Source: Pipra filicauda (Eukaryota; Chordata; Aves; Passeriformes; Pipridae). From it: 64,000 nucleotides of DNA. The stretch lies in NCBI RefSeq assembly GCF_003945595.2, contig NW_024104286.1, positions 1,544,685-1,608,684 of the forward strand. The letters are read 5' to 3'. The stretch's first letter is position 1. Every line of letters begins with the position of its first letter. Below the pieces are notes generated by a model. It was given only the letters and a program-made list of their open reading frames with translations. It was not told where the DNA came from and did not search any database. Below are positions 12,416 through 23,116 of the stretch, piece after piece. The position numbers and the translations under genes are program-made.

Positions 12416-12728
12416 CTTCAGAAATAGGACTTCGCGCGGCCGAGGCCTGCCGCCGCCTCCCCCCGGCCCCCGCCCGCCTTCCTCCCTCCCTTTCTCCCTC
12501 TCCACCTTAAACTTATTGACACAACATAATCCCGCATCCACGCGAAACTCCGGCAGCGCCGTCCGCCCGCCCCCCCGCTGCCCACCGGGGCCGCCGCCGC
12601 CCCGGGTGCATCGCCGATGACTACCGGAAAACGCACAGCCCAACTCTCCGGCCGAGCCCGGCGGCCGCTGTTGTTGTCGGGGTCGGCGCCGGGGTTCTTC
12701 CTCCCGCTCCCTGTGCGGCCGCACAGGG
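12416..12728 (-). other. candidate alternative first exon, about 310 nt, TATA-driven
   Basis: A minus-strand TATAAAA box at 12,758-12,752 predicts a start site near 12,728. The first strong donor downstream is TTCTGAAG|GTAAGTTG, with the exon end at 12,416, a perfect AAG|GTAAGT match. The exon would be about 310 nt, GC-rich, with short upstream open frames but no convincing coding start, so it is probably leader sequence. A CpG-poor patch around 12,500-12,535 stands out inside it. The 5' end coincides with a perfect 22-bp palindrome. Confidence 0.45.
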
Positions 12729-12729
12729 A
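12708..12729. repeat. perfect 22-bp palindrome at a predicted start site
   Basis: Two 11-bp arms (TCCCTGTGCGG and its reverse complement) meet with no loop, centred on a NotI-type GCGGCCGC. The palindrome ends about 23 bp downstream of the TATAAAA at 12,752-12,758 on the minus strand, so it covers the expected transcription start. It could be a dimeric factor site or a 5'-terminal hairpin in the transcript. Confidence 0.9.
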
Positions 12730-12751
12730 TCAGCTTCTTACCCCTCTCCGG

Positions 12752-12758
12752 TTTTATA
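12752..12758 (-). promoter_or_regulatory. TATA box, minus strand
   Basis: The minus strand reads GGGGGATATAAAACCGGAGAGG, giving a canonical TATAAAA within GC-rich flanks. It is placed about 340 bp upstream of a perfect splice donor at 12,416, so it is a plausible core promoter for that first exon. Confidence 0.55.
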
Positions 12759-13395
12759 TCCCCCACCACCCTTTCTGCCGGCGGCGGCGCGGAGCCCCCC
12801 CAGGCCGGCGGCAGCCGATACCGATCCGCGCACTCTCCCCCGCGCCTCGCCGCCCCGCGGGATGAAGTTTCGTTTCTGCCTGCCGCGATTTCCCTGTCAA
12901 GTCCTCCCGGAGGCACGCACCGAGCGGTGGCCGGTGGCCATCCCTCCTCCTCCTCGCCCTCCTTCCCCTTCCTCCCTCCGCCGCTGCTCTTGCCTCTCTC
13001 TGTGGCGGCGAGAGGTGCCTGGTTTCAAACGCAGCCTGGCACTGGCTGGCCTACCCCCGCCGCCTCTCGGGCTCGGCTCGCTGGTGTGTTAAATGCCCTG
13101 CGCTGTACCGCGATCCACTTCGCCCCCTCCCCGTCAAACACCTCCAGTCACCCCTGCCCTCCCGGCCGGGCGGAGGGCTGGCGGCACCAACCCACCCGTC
13201 CTCCGCTGCCCAAACTTTCCAAACGAAGGCAGGGCTGGAGAGAGGGAGGAAAAGTGACTGGGAGCCGCGGCAGCAGCCGCGCCGGGCAGGGGAAGCTCCG
13301 CGCCGCCCTCCCGGCCGCCGGCGCCGCATATGGGGCGCGGGGGGCTGCCCCGCCGCTGGGGCGCGGATGGGAAAGTGTGGGGCGAGGGCACCCCA

Positions 13396-13441
13396 TCTCT
13401 CTCTCTCTCTCTCCCTCTCTCTCTCTCTATCCCTCCCTCCC
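13396..13441. repeat. (CT)n pyrimidine tract in the CpG island
   Basis: Interrupted CT dinucleotide run followed by CCCT units. On the minus strand it is a GA tract, lying just downstream of the donor at 13,504 and so within the presumed intron. Confidence 0.95.
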
Positions 13442-13503
13442 TGTCTGCTGCTGCCCGTCTCCGCCCGCCCGGTGCGGGGCGCCGGGCGGGCGCACTCACT
13501 CAC

Positions 13504-13605
13504 CTCGGCGGGGCGCGCACCGCGCCGCTGGGCCGGACGCGGCTCGCAGCGCAGCCCCTCCGCCCCGGCGCCCGCGGAACGCGGCTCCACACAGAGCCAT
13601 GCAAC
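13504..13605 (-). other. candidate alternative first exon, about 100 nt
   Basis: The minus strand has a TATA-type element at about 13,639-13,632, which predicts a start near 13,605. A strong donor CCGAG|GTGAGTGAG ends the exon at 13,504. The sequence between is very GC-rich, contains one ATG (near 13,602-13,598) and no recognisable protein. It is probably an untranslated leader. The start is an estimate from the TATA position. Confidence 0.4.
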
Positions 13606-13631
13606 CCGGGCAGCGCCACAACACTCCCCGC

Positions 13632-13654
13632 GATATAAGCCGGCCCGCCATTGG
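13632..13654 (-). promoter_or_regulatory. CCAAT box and TATA-type box, minus strand
   Basis: The minus strand reads GGCCAATGGCGGG at 13,656-13,644 and then GGCTTATATCG at 13,641-13,631. Both are good element matches, but they are separated by only about ten bases, much closer than the usual 40-50 bp between an NF-Y site and TATA. Either the TATA-like element is not used or this is an unusually compact promoter. Confidence 0.5.
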
Positions 13655-13884
13655 CCGGCGCGCTGAGCGACGGGCCCGCCGGCCACTCAGCGCTGCCGTT
13701 ACACCCGCGGCCCGCGAGGGAGCCGCCGGCGCACACACTCCCCGCACACACTCACACAAAGATCGCCGCGCTGCCCCTCGCGGGGTTCCCGGAGCCCCCG
13801 GCGGCGGTGCCGAAGCGGGGCAGGGAGCGGGGGCCGCCCGGGGCAGCGCAGAGCCGTGCCGGACACGGCGAGGGCAGTCGCTGT

Positions 13885-14008
13885 CCATTGGCCGCCCGGG
13901 CAGTGCTGCGAGAGTAAACTACGCCTGCCCTGGGCAGCGCCGGCGGGTAGCGGGGTGCAGGCTCGGCCCGGCCCGGCGCACCCCGAGCAGTTCCCCCAGT
14001 AACTTACT
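13885..14008 (-). promoter_or_regulatory. upstream donor (14,008) and second CCAAT box (13,885-13,891)
   Basis: At 14,008/14,007 the minus strand has GGGCGA|GTAAGTTACTG, with a perfect GTAAGT but A rather than G at the last exon base. About 120 bp further in transcription direction is GCGGCCAATGGAC, a CCAAT box that could serve promoters downstream. The donor would belong to the most upstream first exon, whose start I cannot place; further right there is only a weaker CCC|GTAAGTC near 14,465. Confidence 0.35.
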
Positions 14009-17000
14009 CGCCCGAGTTGGGCGGGTTTCATTCAGAGGCCAAAGCACGGCGAGCCAGAAGTTGCGGGAGGCGGCAGCGCATCCGCGCAGCCCCTGCTCGG
14101 GCAGTAAACACGGGGAGCCACCCCCGCGGCCCGGGGGCGGACGGGCCGAGCCGGCGGTGCCCCCTGACCCGACCACGGGGTTTGAGGCAGCGGCGCCGCG
14201 CGGGGATGCGCCGGAGCTCCGGGCGGTGCCCGCTGCCGGAGGAATCCTCGCCCAGGCGTGGCAGAGAGGCCCTCACCGGGCCAGCATCGGCAGCACGGCC
14301 GGCTTCACACCGGCTTCCCGTAGAGACAGCTCGGCCGGCAGAACTAGCCGAGTATAGCGCTGGGGTCTGCGCCACGCTCCGCATCCTGCCCGGCCCCCTG
14401 CCCTGCACCTCGCGGACGGTACCAGGCGCACGGATGTGAAATTCATCCGAGAATTTCTGTGACTTACGGGCTGGTACGCACAAAGCGACAGTGTGAGGCC
14501 AGCAGCTTTTGGGTGGCTGCATGGCGATTGTGCTGACGGGTGTTGGAAAAGCCCTGTGGAAATGTAGTCTAACTTTTTTGGAGAAGCTCCTTTCTACTGC
14601 AGAAATCAAACGCAACATGAAAGCATACTGTGTACGCTGACCCTGTGTATTAATGTTCGCGAGGGTTTGAATATATGCAACATAAGACCTTTATGGCTTG
14701 TAAGGAGAAGACACATGGCATTTATTCTTATGGTTAAGAAGCACTAATTTTTGTGTGTGGCACTGTCTCCAGGCGGGATGCTGACAATTGGCATATTAAA
14801 AAAGGGTCAGAAATAATAATAGTTATAACAACAATGGAAACTGAAGTGTACTTGTTTTTTTTCCAATAAAAGAGCAATGTTTGTGCTTCACAATGACTTT
14901 ACATATCCAGCGCTCCAAGGATGTTGCAACGTTTGTTCCATGTGTGTTCTCAGTCCTGAGCTTTATTCCATTGTGATACAGTTGATTTCAGCATCTTCCC
15001 ATGGTGTTTCTGCTCTTCTTTCATTCCTCCCACCTTTTCCAGTATGGCAGAATTATGTTGAATAACTGTGAAATAATATTTCTTATGTCTGAATAATATA
15101 GTGGGGTAAAGTGCAAGCTGATATTAGAAAACTAAATTGAATCTGTATTTCTAAGAAAGCATTTCAAATTAGCTTGCACATTTTTTCTTAAGATGTGAGA
15201 AAAGTATTGTAAATGCCCCTCCCTCTTGCTTGTTGTAAACAGGCATGGGTTTGTCCGTGCCTAAATAATATAAAAATAACAGGATAGACACATTCTTGTA
15301 ATTAATGCATTCTACTTCATTATTTCATTTTCAGTGCTAAGAAGGCAGACCCAACCGTCTTATCTACTGGAAGTCAGGTGCATGTCAGGTGTCACAGTTT
15401 GGGACACTGGCAAGTGAAGGCACAAAAATTTCACTAGTCACATATGAAAAGGTTGACCTGATTCTTAGACAGAGCTTCCTCCTACCATTTGTAGATTGTG
15501 AAGAGCTTTGCAGTAGTGGGTAAGCAGCATCTTTTCAGTATGCATAAGTAGTTGCTGGTAAAAGTAAGAGGCCTAATCCAGACAGTTAAAATTTACATGG
15601 TATAGTTTCTTACATGTCAGTGTTAGTGCCTTGTTTCTTGGATTCTTTTACCCATGTTAATAATAGCACACCATGGAGCCTCTTATACCTCTTCATTGCT
15701 AAAATCCTGCCAAAGCAGGTAATTACTGAGCAATATAAGTGATGTAGACACTTCATAGTGTACATGAACTTCATTTTAAAAGATGCTTAATTTTGTTGTT
15801 AACAGAACTCTCTATTACACTTGATGCCTTTACTGGCCATTTCAGAAAAGAGGCCAGGATAAGGACACCTTGCATGTAAAGTAGTTTTTTACAGCTGTAC
15901 AAAATGGATACACAGTGCTTCTAAACAGAACAATTGTGTTTTGTGTCTGCTTTGTACAGTTACAAATGGCTCATGAGTTAGTTGCAAGGCAGGTCACCTA
16001 TTAGGCCTGTAGAAGCAGAAGTATTTTGTCACCCTTTAAAAGAGATGAGTAAGCTGAGGTATGCTGCTATGGTCAGAAAATAAAATGTTTGCATTTCCAC
16101 TGCCTTTGATTTATTTTGTCTATAGTGAAAGAGAGAACTGTATTTTCTTGGGCTATCAATTCAAGGCCTTCTGCAAACATTGAGGTCATGAAGGGGAGAG
16201 GTTAGCAAATATTTCTGGGTTTCAATTTTTCTATATATGATTTTAAGCAAATTAATCTCTTTGCATGACCACTTGGAGATATTTTTGACTTTAGTCAGTC
16301 ACTGTTATCAAGAGTTATAAGGTGTTAGTGTGTCTGTGAGGAATTTTTCAAGGGACAGAAAGTGCTGCAATTTTTAAAATTGTTGATTATTTGTTATTTT
16401 AAAACTTCACACAAGTTGCATTTCTAGATTTTTCTGCAAAGTCTTTTGTCATCAGATGGCACTTTCTATTACTCTTGTGTAATTGGTATTAGTTTTTAAA
16501 AGAGAGGTGCCCCAGCCCTACCTTGTGGCAAGTTCCCATGTGCTCCTGTTACAGCCAGCACTCTGCTGGAGTCAGTGCACCTCAGCACAGATAAAGTGGT
16601 TTGCTTGGATGCGCCCACAGTGGGATTTGGGGCTTCAAAGTTGCACATCAGTGGCATTTGTCTGAGTTCATCTGGGTTTGCCTGTTTTGTGCTCAACTGA
16701 CGGCAGAGTATCTCCCTCCCAACCCCATGTCCCCTCCTAATTAATCCGTGGCACAACATGAAAGACCTAAGCAGCCATGTGTCTGTGCTCTGTCAAGAGG
16801 GAAAAAAAAATACTTCATTTCGCTTTGTTGTTATGTAATAATAACAGGAAAAATAGTAGCATCAATATATATAATAGTAATTGGGGTTTGTTCTATTCCC
16901 TTCCTTTGGGGCCTGCTGTGGAGCCCGTACTGTTGGGGAGGGGGCCAAGTTTGATCCTTGATTACCGTTTTCTCAGCTCCTCCTGCCCAGGGTGGAAGCT

Positions 17001-17880
17001 ACCTGCTGACTGTGGAACCAAGTTGCCCACTGGTATCTCTTCCGGGCTGAGGTACACGTGTGCTTCCATGGCCATTGTAAATGTATTCGGATAATAAAAG
17101 GGAAGCTTGGACTAGCCAGCTGCAGCCTGAGCCTGCAGGCCCTGGATCCCTTTGAGCTGCTACCATGGCTGACTACAAGTGACGGTTGTCATGTGAGCAG
17201 GGAAAGAAGGCCATAAGGCAACTCTGGGAGCATATGCTTTATCTGCGTTAAGCTTTGCACACAGCCTGGGGAGAAGCATGGGGAAGAAAGGGTGAGGCAG
17301 ATGCAGCCTTATGGAGCATGTCCCACCTCTGTTGCTTTTTTCCTGTGGCTTGTGCCCACCCACAGTCCATGGAATAGCGTGGCATCCTCCAGGTTAAAAA
17401 ACACTGGAGCAGGACAATGCATTAGTGGGCCTATTTTCCTCCCCAATGCACTTGTATAACATGGTAACATTAATAGCAATTTATGTGCAAGCACTGAAGG
17501 GAGGAGGCATTTTAGCTGAACTAAAGCTGCAGAATATCCTCTGCAGAATAGGAGCAGAGCCACAGGATCAGTGCAGGACAGCCTTTCTTCAAGAAACACA
17601 CTTCTAGGAAGTTATTATTCCCACCTCAGCCCCACTTTCAGTTTCTTGAGAACTCAACAGAAGTATGTAGAAGTCAAAGAAAGGGCCAACTTGTTCTGTT
17701 GGTTTCTCTGTAGGAGGGCACAGTTAAACTCTGACTGTATTTCTTTGTTCTTATTCCTTACTCCTTTTCTTTCACAACATTAGAATAATCAGGGTATTTT
17801 CTTCATAATTTTGAGATGCTGCTTCTGAGTGTTCTCTTTCTATACCTGTGCATCAAATTCCCACTGTCTCCTATCAACTG

Positions 17881-17930
17881 TTTTTCTTTTTTTTTTATGC
17901 CTCTTTTTTTTTTTTAATGCCTCTTTTTAC
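17881..17930. repeat. T-rich tract with a duplicated ATGCCTC unit
   Basis: Two long T runs, each followed by ATGCCTC and more T, look like a local slippage duplication of about 20 bp. Confidence 0.8.
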
Positions 17931-20900
17931 TAGTTAGTAAAAAACCACTGCAACCCTCTTAACAGAACCAGACAATAAGAATATTAGATCCTACAAACAA
18001 CCTCTGGCCTAAGCTGCTAGCAGTTTCATTTGACAAGTTAGACATGAGAGTAGGAAAGGGAACAGAGAGGTAAAATGACTGCCAGGAGTCTCATAGTATG
18101 GAAGCAGGAAAGTAAAAAATCAAATCTGACCTTCTAACTTGCAATGCATTGCTCCATACATTTCTTTCTCCATTGCTCTGAGATTTCTCTTTCATAGTGC
18201 CTCCCTTTTTCAGAGAAATATTACTACACCTTGAGGAGCTATTTACCATTTTTTCCTGTTTCAGAAGAATTGAGTAATAGGTTAGCCAGAACATCCACAT
18301 CCATCTGAGTCTATCATCTTTGTAAAAAACTACTGCTGATTCTGCAAGACATTTATGTATATGTTAAACTAATATATGTTATCTAGACTAATGAAGCAAT
18401 TGCCTGCTAATCTCTAAACTCAGTAGATTTTCCTTGTGTTTCTGCATTACAGAAAATATGTAAATCAGATCAGACCTGCTCACGTGAGGTTATGTAGCCC
18501 TTTGAGTTAGTCTAGCTCAAGCAAATCAGTTTCCATAGCCAGCAACACGAGAGCAGCGGGTCTGTCATTCGCATCCAGTAACTTGGGATTCCTTCAGACT
18601 TACTGAAAAAGTCCCCACTAAAAGCTGGGCCAAAGGATAGCAGCTTTCCCTCAATGCCACCCTTCCAATTTTTTACAGTTACTGCTTTATCTCTCATGTA
18701 AACTGCAATAATATTTAACTGCTTTAAGCATAAAATGTAATTGGAACTAATATTTCAATTTTAGATTGTTTTCCCCTCATTACAGTTTAGTACTATCAAG
18801 TAGCTTTCTCCCTCCTCCACCCAAGGGCCTCTTTTTCCTATCTCTGCTTCTGGTATTATTCAAACATTTATTTGATTGTTTGCTTGTTTTCCCTTTTCTA
18901 TAAATGTTCATGATGATGTACAGAAACTACAACTGTGTTCTAGTGTCCTCCTCCAACCTCCAGTATACCACTAGAGACTTTAGATCTACCTCACAAATAT
19001 GTATTTCCTTCTGTCTAGATGAACAAGGACAATCAAGGAGCAAAAAGTTCTTAGCCTGCTAAATCCACTGCTTGGCTGAAGTGGCAAGTCCCTGCAGTGA
19101 CTCAAGTGAAAAAGCAGCACCCATTAGGTCTGAGCATGAATTCTTACAGCTTGGTGAGCTTCCCAGATTCATGTCTCATTGCCCCACTGCCATACCTGTA
19201 GTTATGTTCATTTTGAGACCGCAGCACACTCCTTTGGCCACACAGTGCTGCTACCATTTGTAAAGTAAATACAGCGAGTGACCATTTGACCCTAAATAAC
19301 AAGATCATGCATTAGTCACTGAACTACTCAAATACATGGTATTTGACTCTTAACTTGTTATATCTAGGGAAATACAGAGCACTGCAGATGTAATACTAGG
19401 GATCTTGTTCATCTCTGCAAGGGAGAGGCTTCAAAGAGGCAGAGATCAGAATTTTATTCCTTCAGGTGGTAGCCATGTGACATAGCAAAGGCAGAGGACA
19501 CAGAGCTCAGTTTCTGTCAAAGAGAGAAGAAGCATCCAGTCCAGTGGCACACAAATACAGCAGCCTGTATGGAGCACAAATACATCTAGCCTTTCCTTTT
19601 GGAGGCATTGTTTTTGGAATTAAAATTATCAGCTTTAAAGAAAGATATAGAGTGGGGAGCAAAACAGGATGGATCTTGAGGCCTTCCAGGAGGGGGGTGG
19701 GTGGGAAAGGAAGGAATAAAAATTCATGTCTTGGACTAGTGCAACCCACGATAAATATTCTTACAGGAGCAAGGCTGTGTGCTGCTTCAGTGCATCCAGG
19801 TGAGAGGCCTCATGAGAGGAAATTAAATCAGAACATTACATTGTTTCTGTCCCACTAGGGTCAAATGGAGAAGAAGGTGAAACTTAAGAAGGGCACTTTC
19901 TCCTGGTCCTCCCTGCTCCAACATGAGAATTGTTAGCAGACCAGTCTGTAAGAACTAGCTCTTTTGAAATATACGGTGTGCCTTCCTGCATGCCCTCTTA
20001 ATGGGGCTTTTCCCTGAAGTCAGCAGGTTCTTGTGACTTTCCTCAGTGACAGTGCTAAAGCAAGGAAGATACTTTATAAAGCAGGCAAATACCACGCTGG
20101 AGTCTATCTACCAACCCTCTTTGGTTTAGCCCTCAAACACCCATGGTGGGTTCTGACTGTTTGCAGCTCTAGCATAAGCATTTGTTTGTGTTGAGATCTC
20201 TCTATCGGTAGAAGTTACAGCCTTCACTAGTTGTAATGCTGTCTCTCCTTGTAATTTTGTAAAATGTAAGTGGTGGAGCTGATCCACATTTTAAGTTTTA
20301 ACCCTATCAGCAAAAATCATTATGACGATATGAGGCCATTTCTTTTCAAATGATGAGTTTTGTAAATTGCTGGTTTGGGGATTTACATTTATGTATGTGA
20401 AAGGAAGGGGAGATATAAGTACCTCTATTTGCCTGCAAAAATTTAAATTTTTAATTGCTTTACAAATTAAACATTTTCATGTTTCAATTAAAAAAAAAAA
20501 ATCCTTAAAATGCTCCAACCCGAAACATAGCATTTTTAGTGCACTTTCCTGGCCTTCAGTGTCAACTTGCTTCAACCTAAGTTTTTGAAAAATAATCAAT
20601 CCAGGTTAACACAAGTGATCTGTTGTCCCTTTTTGTTCTTTTCTTTTTTTAACCTCCAGAATTTGAAAAATTGGTGGTTTGCATAACCCTGTCTGCATTT
20701 TTTTCAGATTGAACTTGTGGAAGGCATGCAGAGATCTATGGTGAGATTTATGGTCTGTGATGAACTGGATGTTCATAAAGAAACTTTAAATCTGTGTCTC
20801 TGTTGAAGTCCTACTGAGAGGAACTCAAGTCATGCATGCTCAGCAGTGCTCAGATTGAGTTAATTATTATTTCCCCTTCATTCTTAAATTTCCAGGCTGA

Positions 20901-23072
20901 CTGTTGATTCCACTCTGCTTTTTCTGCCCATATAAAAGCCTTATTTTGAAAAGTACTAGAGTACCTTACATCCAAACCTAGGTTCCAGTCAAAGGGAGGT
21001 TTATGTACTCGTCTATTGACTTTTAGGGAACTGTTCATGCACATAAGCTTAAGCCTCTGCATGACCTTGGTGCTTCCAAAGAGACCTGCCCAGATACAAG
21101 TGACTTTGGCTTCAAAGGTCTGTCACTTCTCTGTCTTCTTTGTGAAGCTGGAGCTTTATGTTGAGATGCGTTTCTTGCTCCAAAACTTTACAATCAGTGA
21201 GTGAAATCCTGACAACATGAAAAGCAGTGATGGAGCCCATTGACTACAGCAGAATATTCTGCTATCATCAGTTTATAAATACTTGTCAGGATCTCTTATT
21301 TTGCAATACAGGTGGCAACAAGCAGACTGAAGACCTGGTCTGAGATTTCTCATTCAGCCAGTGCTACATCCCAAGTTTTTGTTACTGAAAAGAATTGAGG
21401 GAATCCGTTTGTGTAACCACATTTGTTTATGTAGTTTTATATAGATTATTTTTATTTATATTTTTCTCACTGTGCTTCTGAATGGGTATGCAAAGCACTG
21501 AAAGCCAAACAAAAATTTCTTTTCATTGGCACATCTGTGCCAAAACTGGTTTTCCCATACTTCAGTAACAAGAAATTACTTCTGGTACTCATATTTTTGG
21601 GGTTCAAAGCCATTTTTATCTGAGGATGAAATGTTAAATATGACATTTGCCAGTGGGGTCAGAGATGTTTCCTTAAGGACAAGGCCATCACAGAAAGCTC
21701 ATTACAAGGGGGAGTAATAGCACTGGCCACCAAGCAGGGTGGCATGTGGAGATTCACGCATCAGCACATAAGCTCTAGAGCAGTGGAAACCACTGCACCC
21801 CCCCCAGCTTCTCTTCTCTGCCTACTGCTGCACCAAAGGCCTGTTTCATTAAATATGTGTTATAAAAGCAGGTGAGGAAATGAGCAAATTAACCTGGGCC
21901 TTTACCCCTCCAAGGGTATGCAGACAGCAGAATGTACCCCTAAGGATTCAGGGGAAAATCTGACAGATGCCATGGTAGAGCAGGGGGTAGATTAAGAATC
22001 TCAGGCAGCTGAAGTGACAGGTAACAGTCATATCTCTGTGTGCAAACAGTAACAACAGTGGGCAGGTGGGTGTACTGAGCTTTCTACAGAAAATTGTTGG
22101 CACAAAGGGCTTGTAGCAACCTTGCAGAAGGATTCGGCATTAGCTTTAGTGGGCTGTGAGGGAACATAAAGGTCTCAACAAGCCCTTGCAGGATTCAGTC
22201 ACTGAAAAGATAGGAGTGTGTGTCTATATCTAAGCCACCTTGTGGTTCAGTAGCAACCAGAGTCCAGTATTGTATCCATTCTTTTACCCATGCTGCTTAC
22301 ATGTAGATTACTACTAACTCCAAAGTATGTTCACCTCATTTCCAAATGGTAAGAAAGTAGGTTTTCTTATGTCTGCTTTACAGGTAGAAAACTGAGGCAC
22401 AAAGAGGAACAGTGGCTCTTCCTAAACGGCAGTGGAAGATGGTGGCCAAAGAGGAAATTAAACCGAGTTTTCTCCATCCTGAAGTTATAGACATACACCT
22501 AGAACCATCCCCGTGCCTGAAATAAGATGCTGAATTGTCCAAAAAAGTGAAGCTGCTCCCTGGCTGCCCTCACAAAGTAGCGATGCCGTGTGAACCCATT
22601 CTGAGAATGGTGCTGTACCAAACCCTGACAAAATTATTGGAAAGGATCACATTCATGTCAATCAGTGTGGGGCAGTTCTTAAGGCTCTGCCTTCATGCTG
22701 GCATTGGTATAATTTAGAGCTCAGCATCTTTACATCCACATATGCAGGTGTAACAGGCGTGTGTGGATGAGTGGAGCAGAAGCTGTGACCATGCACCCTC
22801 TTCTGTTTCCTTTCCTTACCACATAGAGTGTTAACTGGTGTGGGAAGTGTTATTTCCTTAAGGACAAATCCTCCTAGTATTTCACATTTTACTTGACAGG
22901 AACCCCTTCACCTTCCAATTTCAAATGAATACATTTCATTAGAAATGTTTCATATTTCTTGTGCAACTTATTCCAACAAGAATGTTTATCTTCGTTGAAT
23001 TGTTTGCATTTACTATCAAAATAAATAAAAAAAATATTAAGTGTAAATGGCATTTCCCCATGGGCTACCTCG

Positions 23073-23116
23073 TAAAAACAAACAAACAAGCAAATATGCA
23101 AACAAACAAAAAGCAA
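23073..23116. repeat. (CAAA)n-type simple repeat
   Basis: Interrupted CAAA units in AT-rich DNA. Confidence 0.85.

Larger units (their letters stand above)
10620..14430 (-). promoter_or_regulatory. large CpG-island promoter, inferred to drive a minus-strand gene
   Basis: About 3.8 kb of dense CpG and high GC contrasts sharply with AT-rich DNA on both sides. Within it the minus strand carries splice donors with exon ends at 14,008 (CGA|GTAAGT), 13,504 (GAG|GTGAGT), 12,416 (AAG|GTAAGT), 11,955 (AAG|GTAAAA) and 11,697 (GAG|GTGAGT), plus TATA-type boxes near 12,755 and 13,636 and CCAAT boxes at 13,648-13,654 and 13,885-13,891. I saw no comparable plus-strand series. The pattern indicates several alternative first exons of one leftward gene. 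Islands of this length are common at developmental regulator genes. The gene is not identifiable from its untranslated exons alone. Long open frames in the island on both strands reflect high GC content. Confidence 0.8.

Noticed and set aside
11597..12427. 276-codon plus-strand frame
   Set aside because: It is CpG-island shadow, contains a glycine run translated from the poly(G) tract, and lacks any protein-like features.
12927..14357. 476-codon plus-strand open frame
   Set aside because: It lies wholly in the CpG island, is Pro/Arg/Ala/Ser-rich low-complexity in translation, and overlaps equally long frames on the other strand. High GC content removes stop codons; no domain or splice logic supports it.
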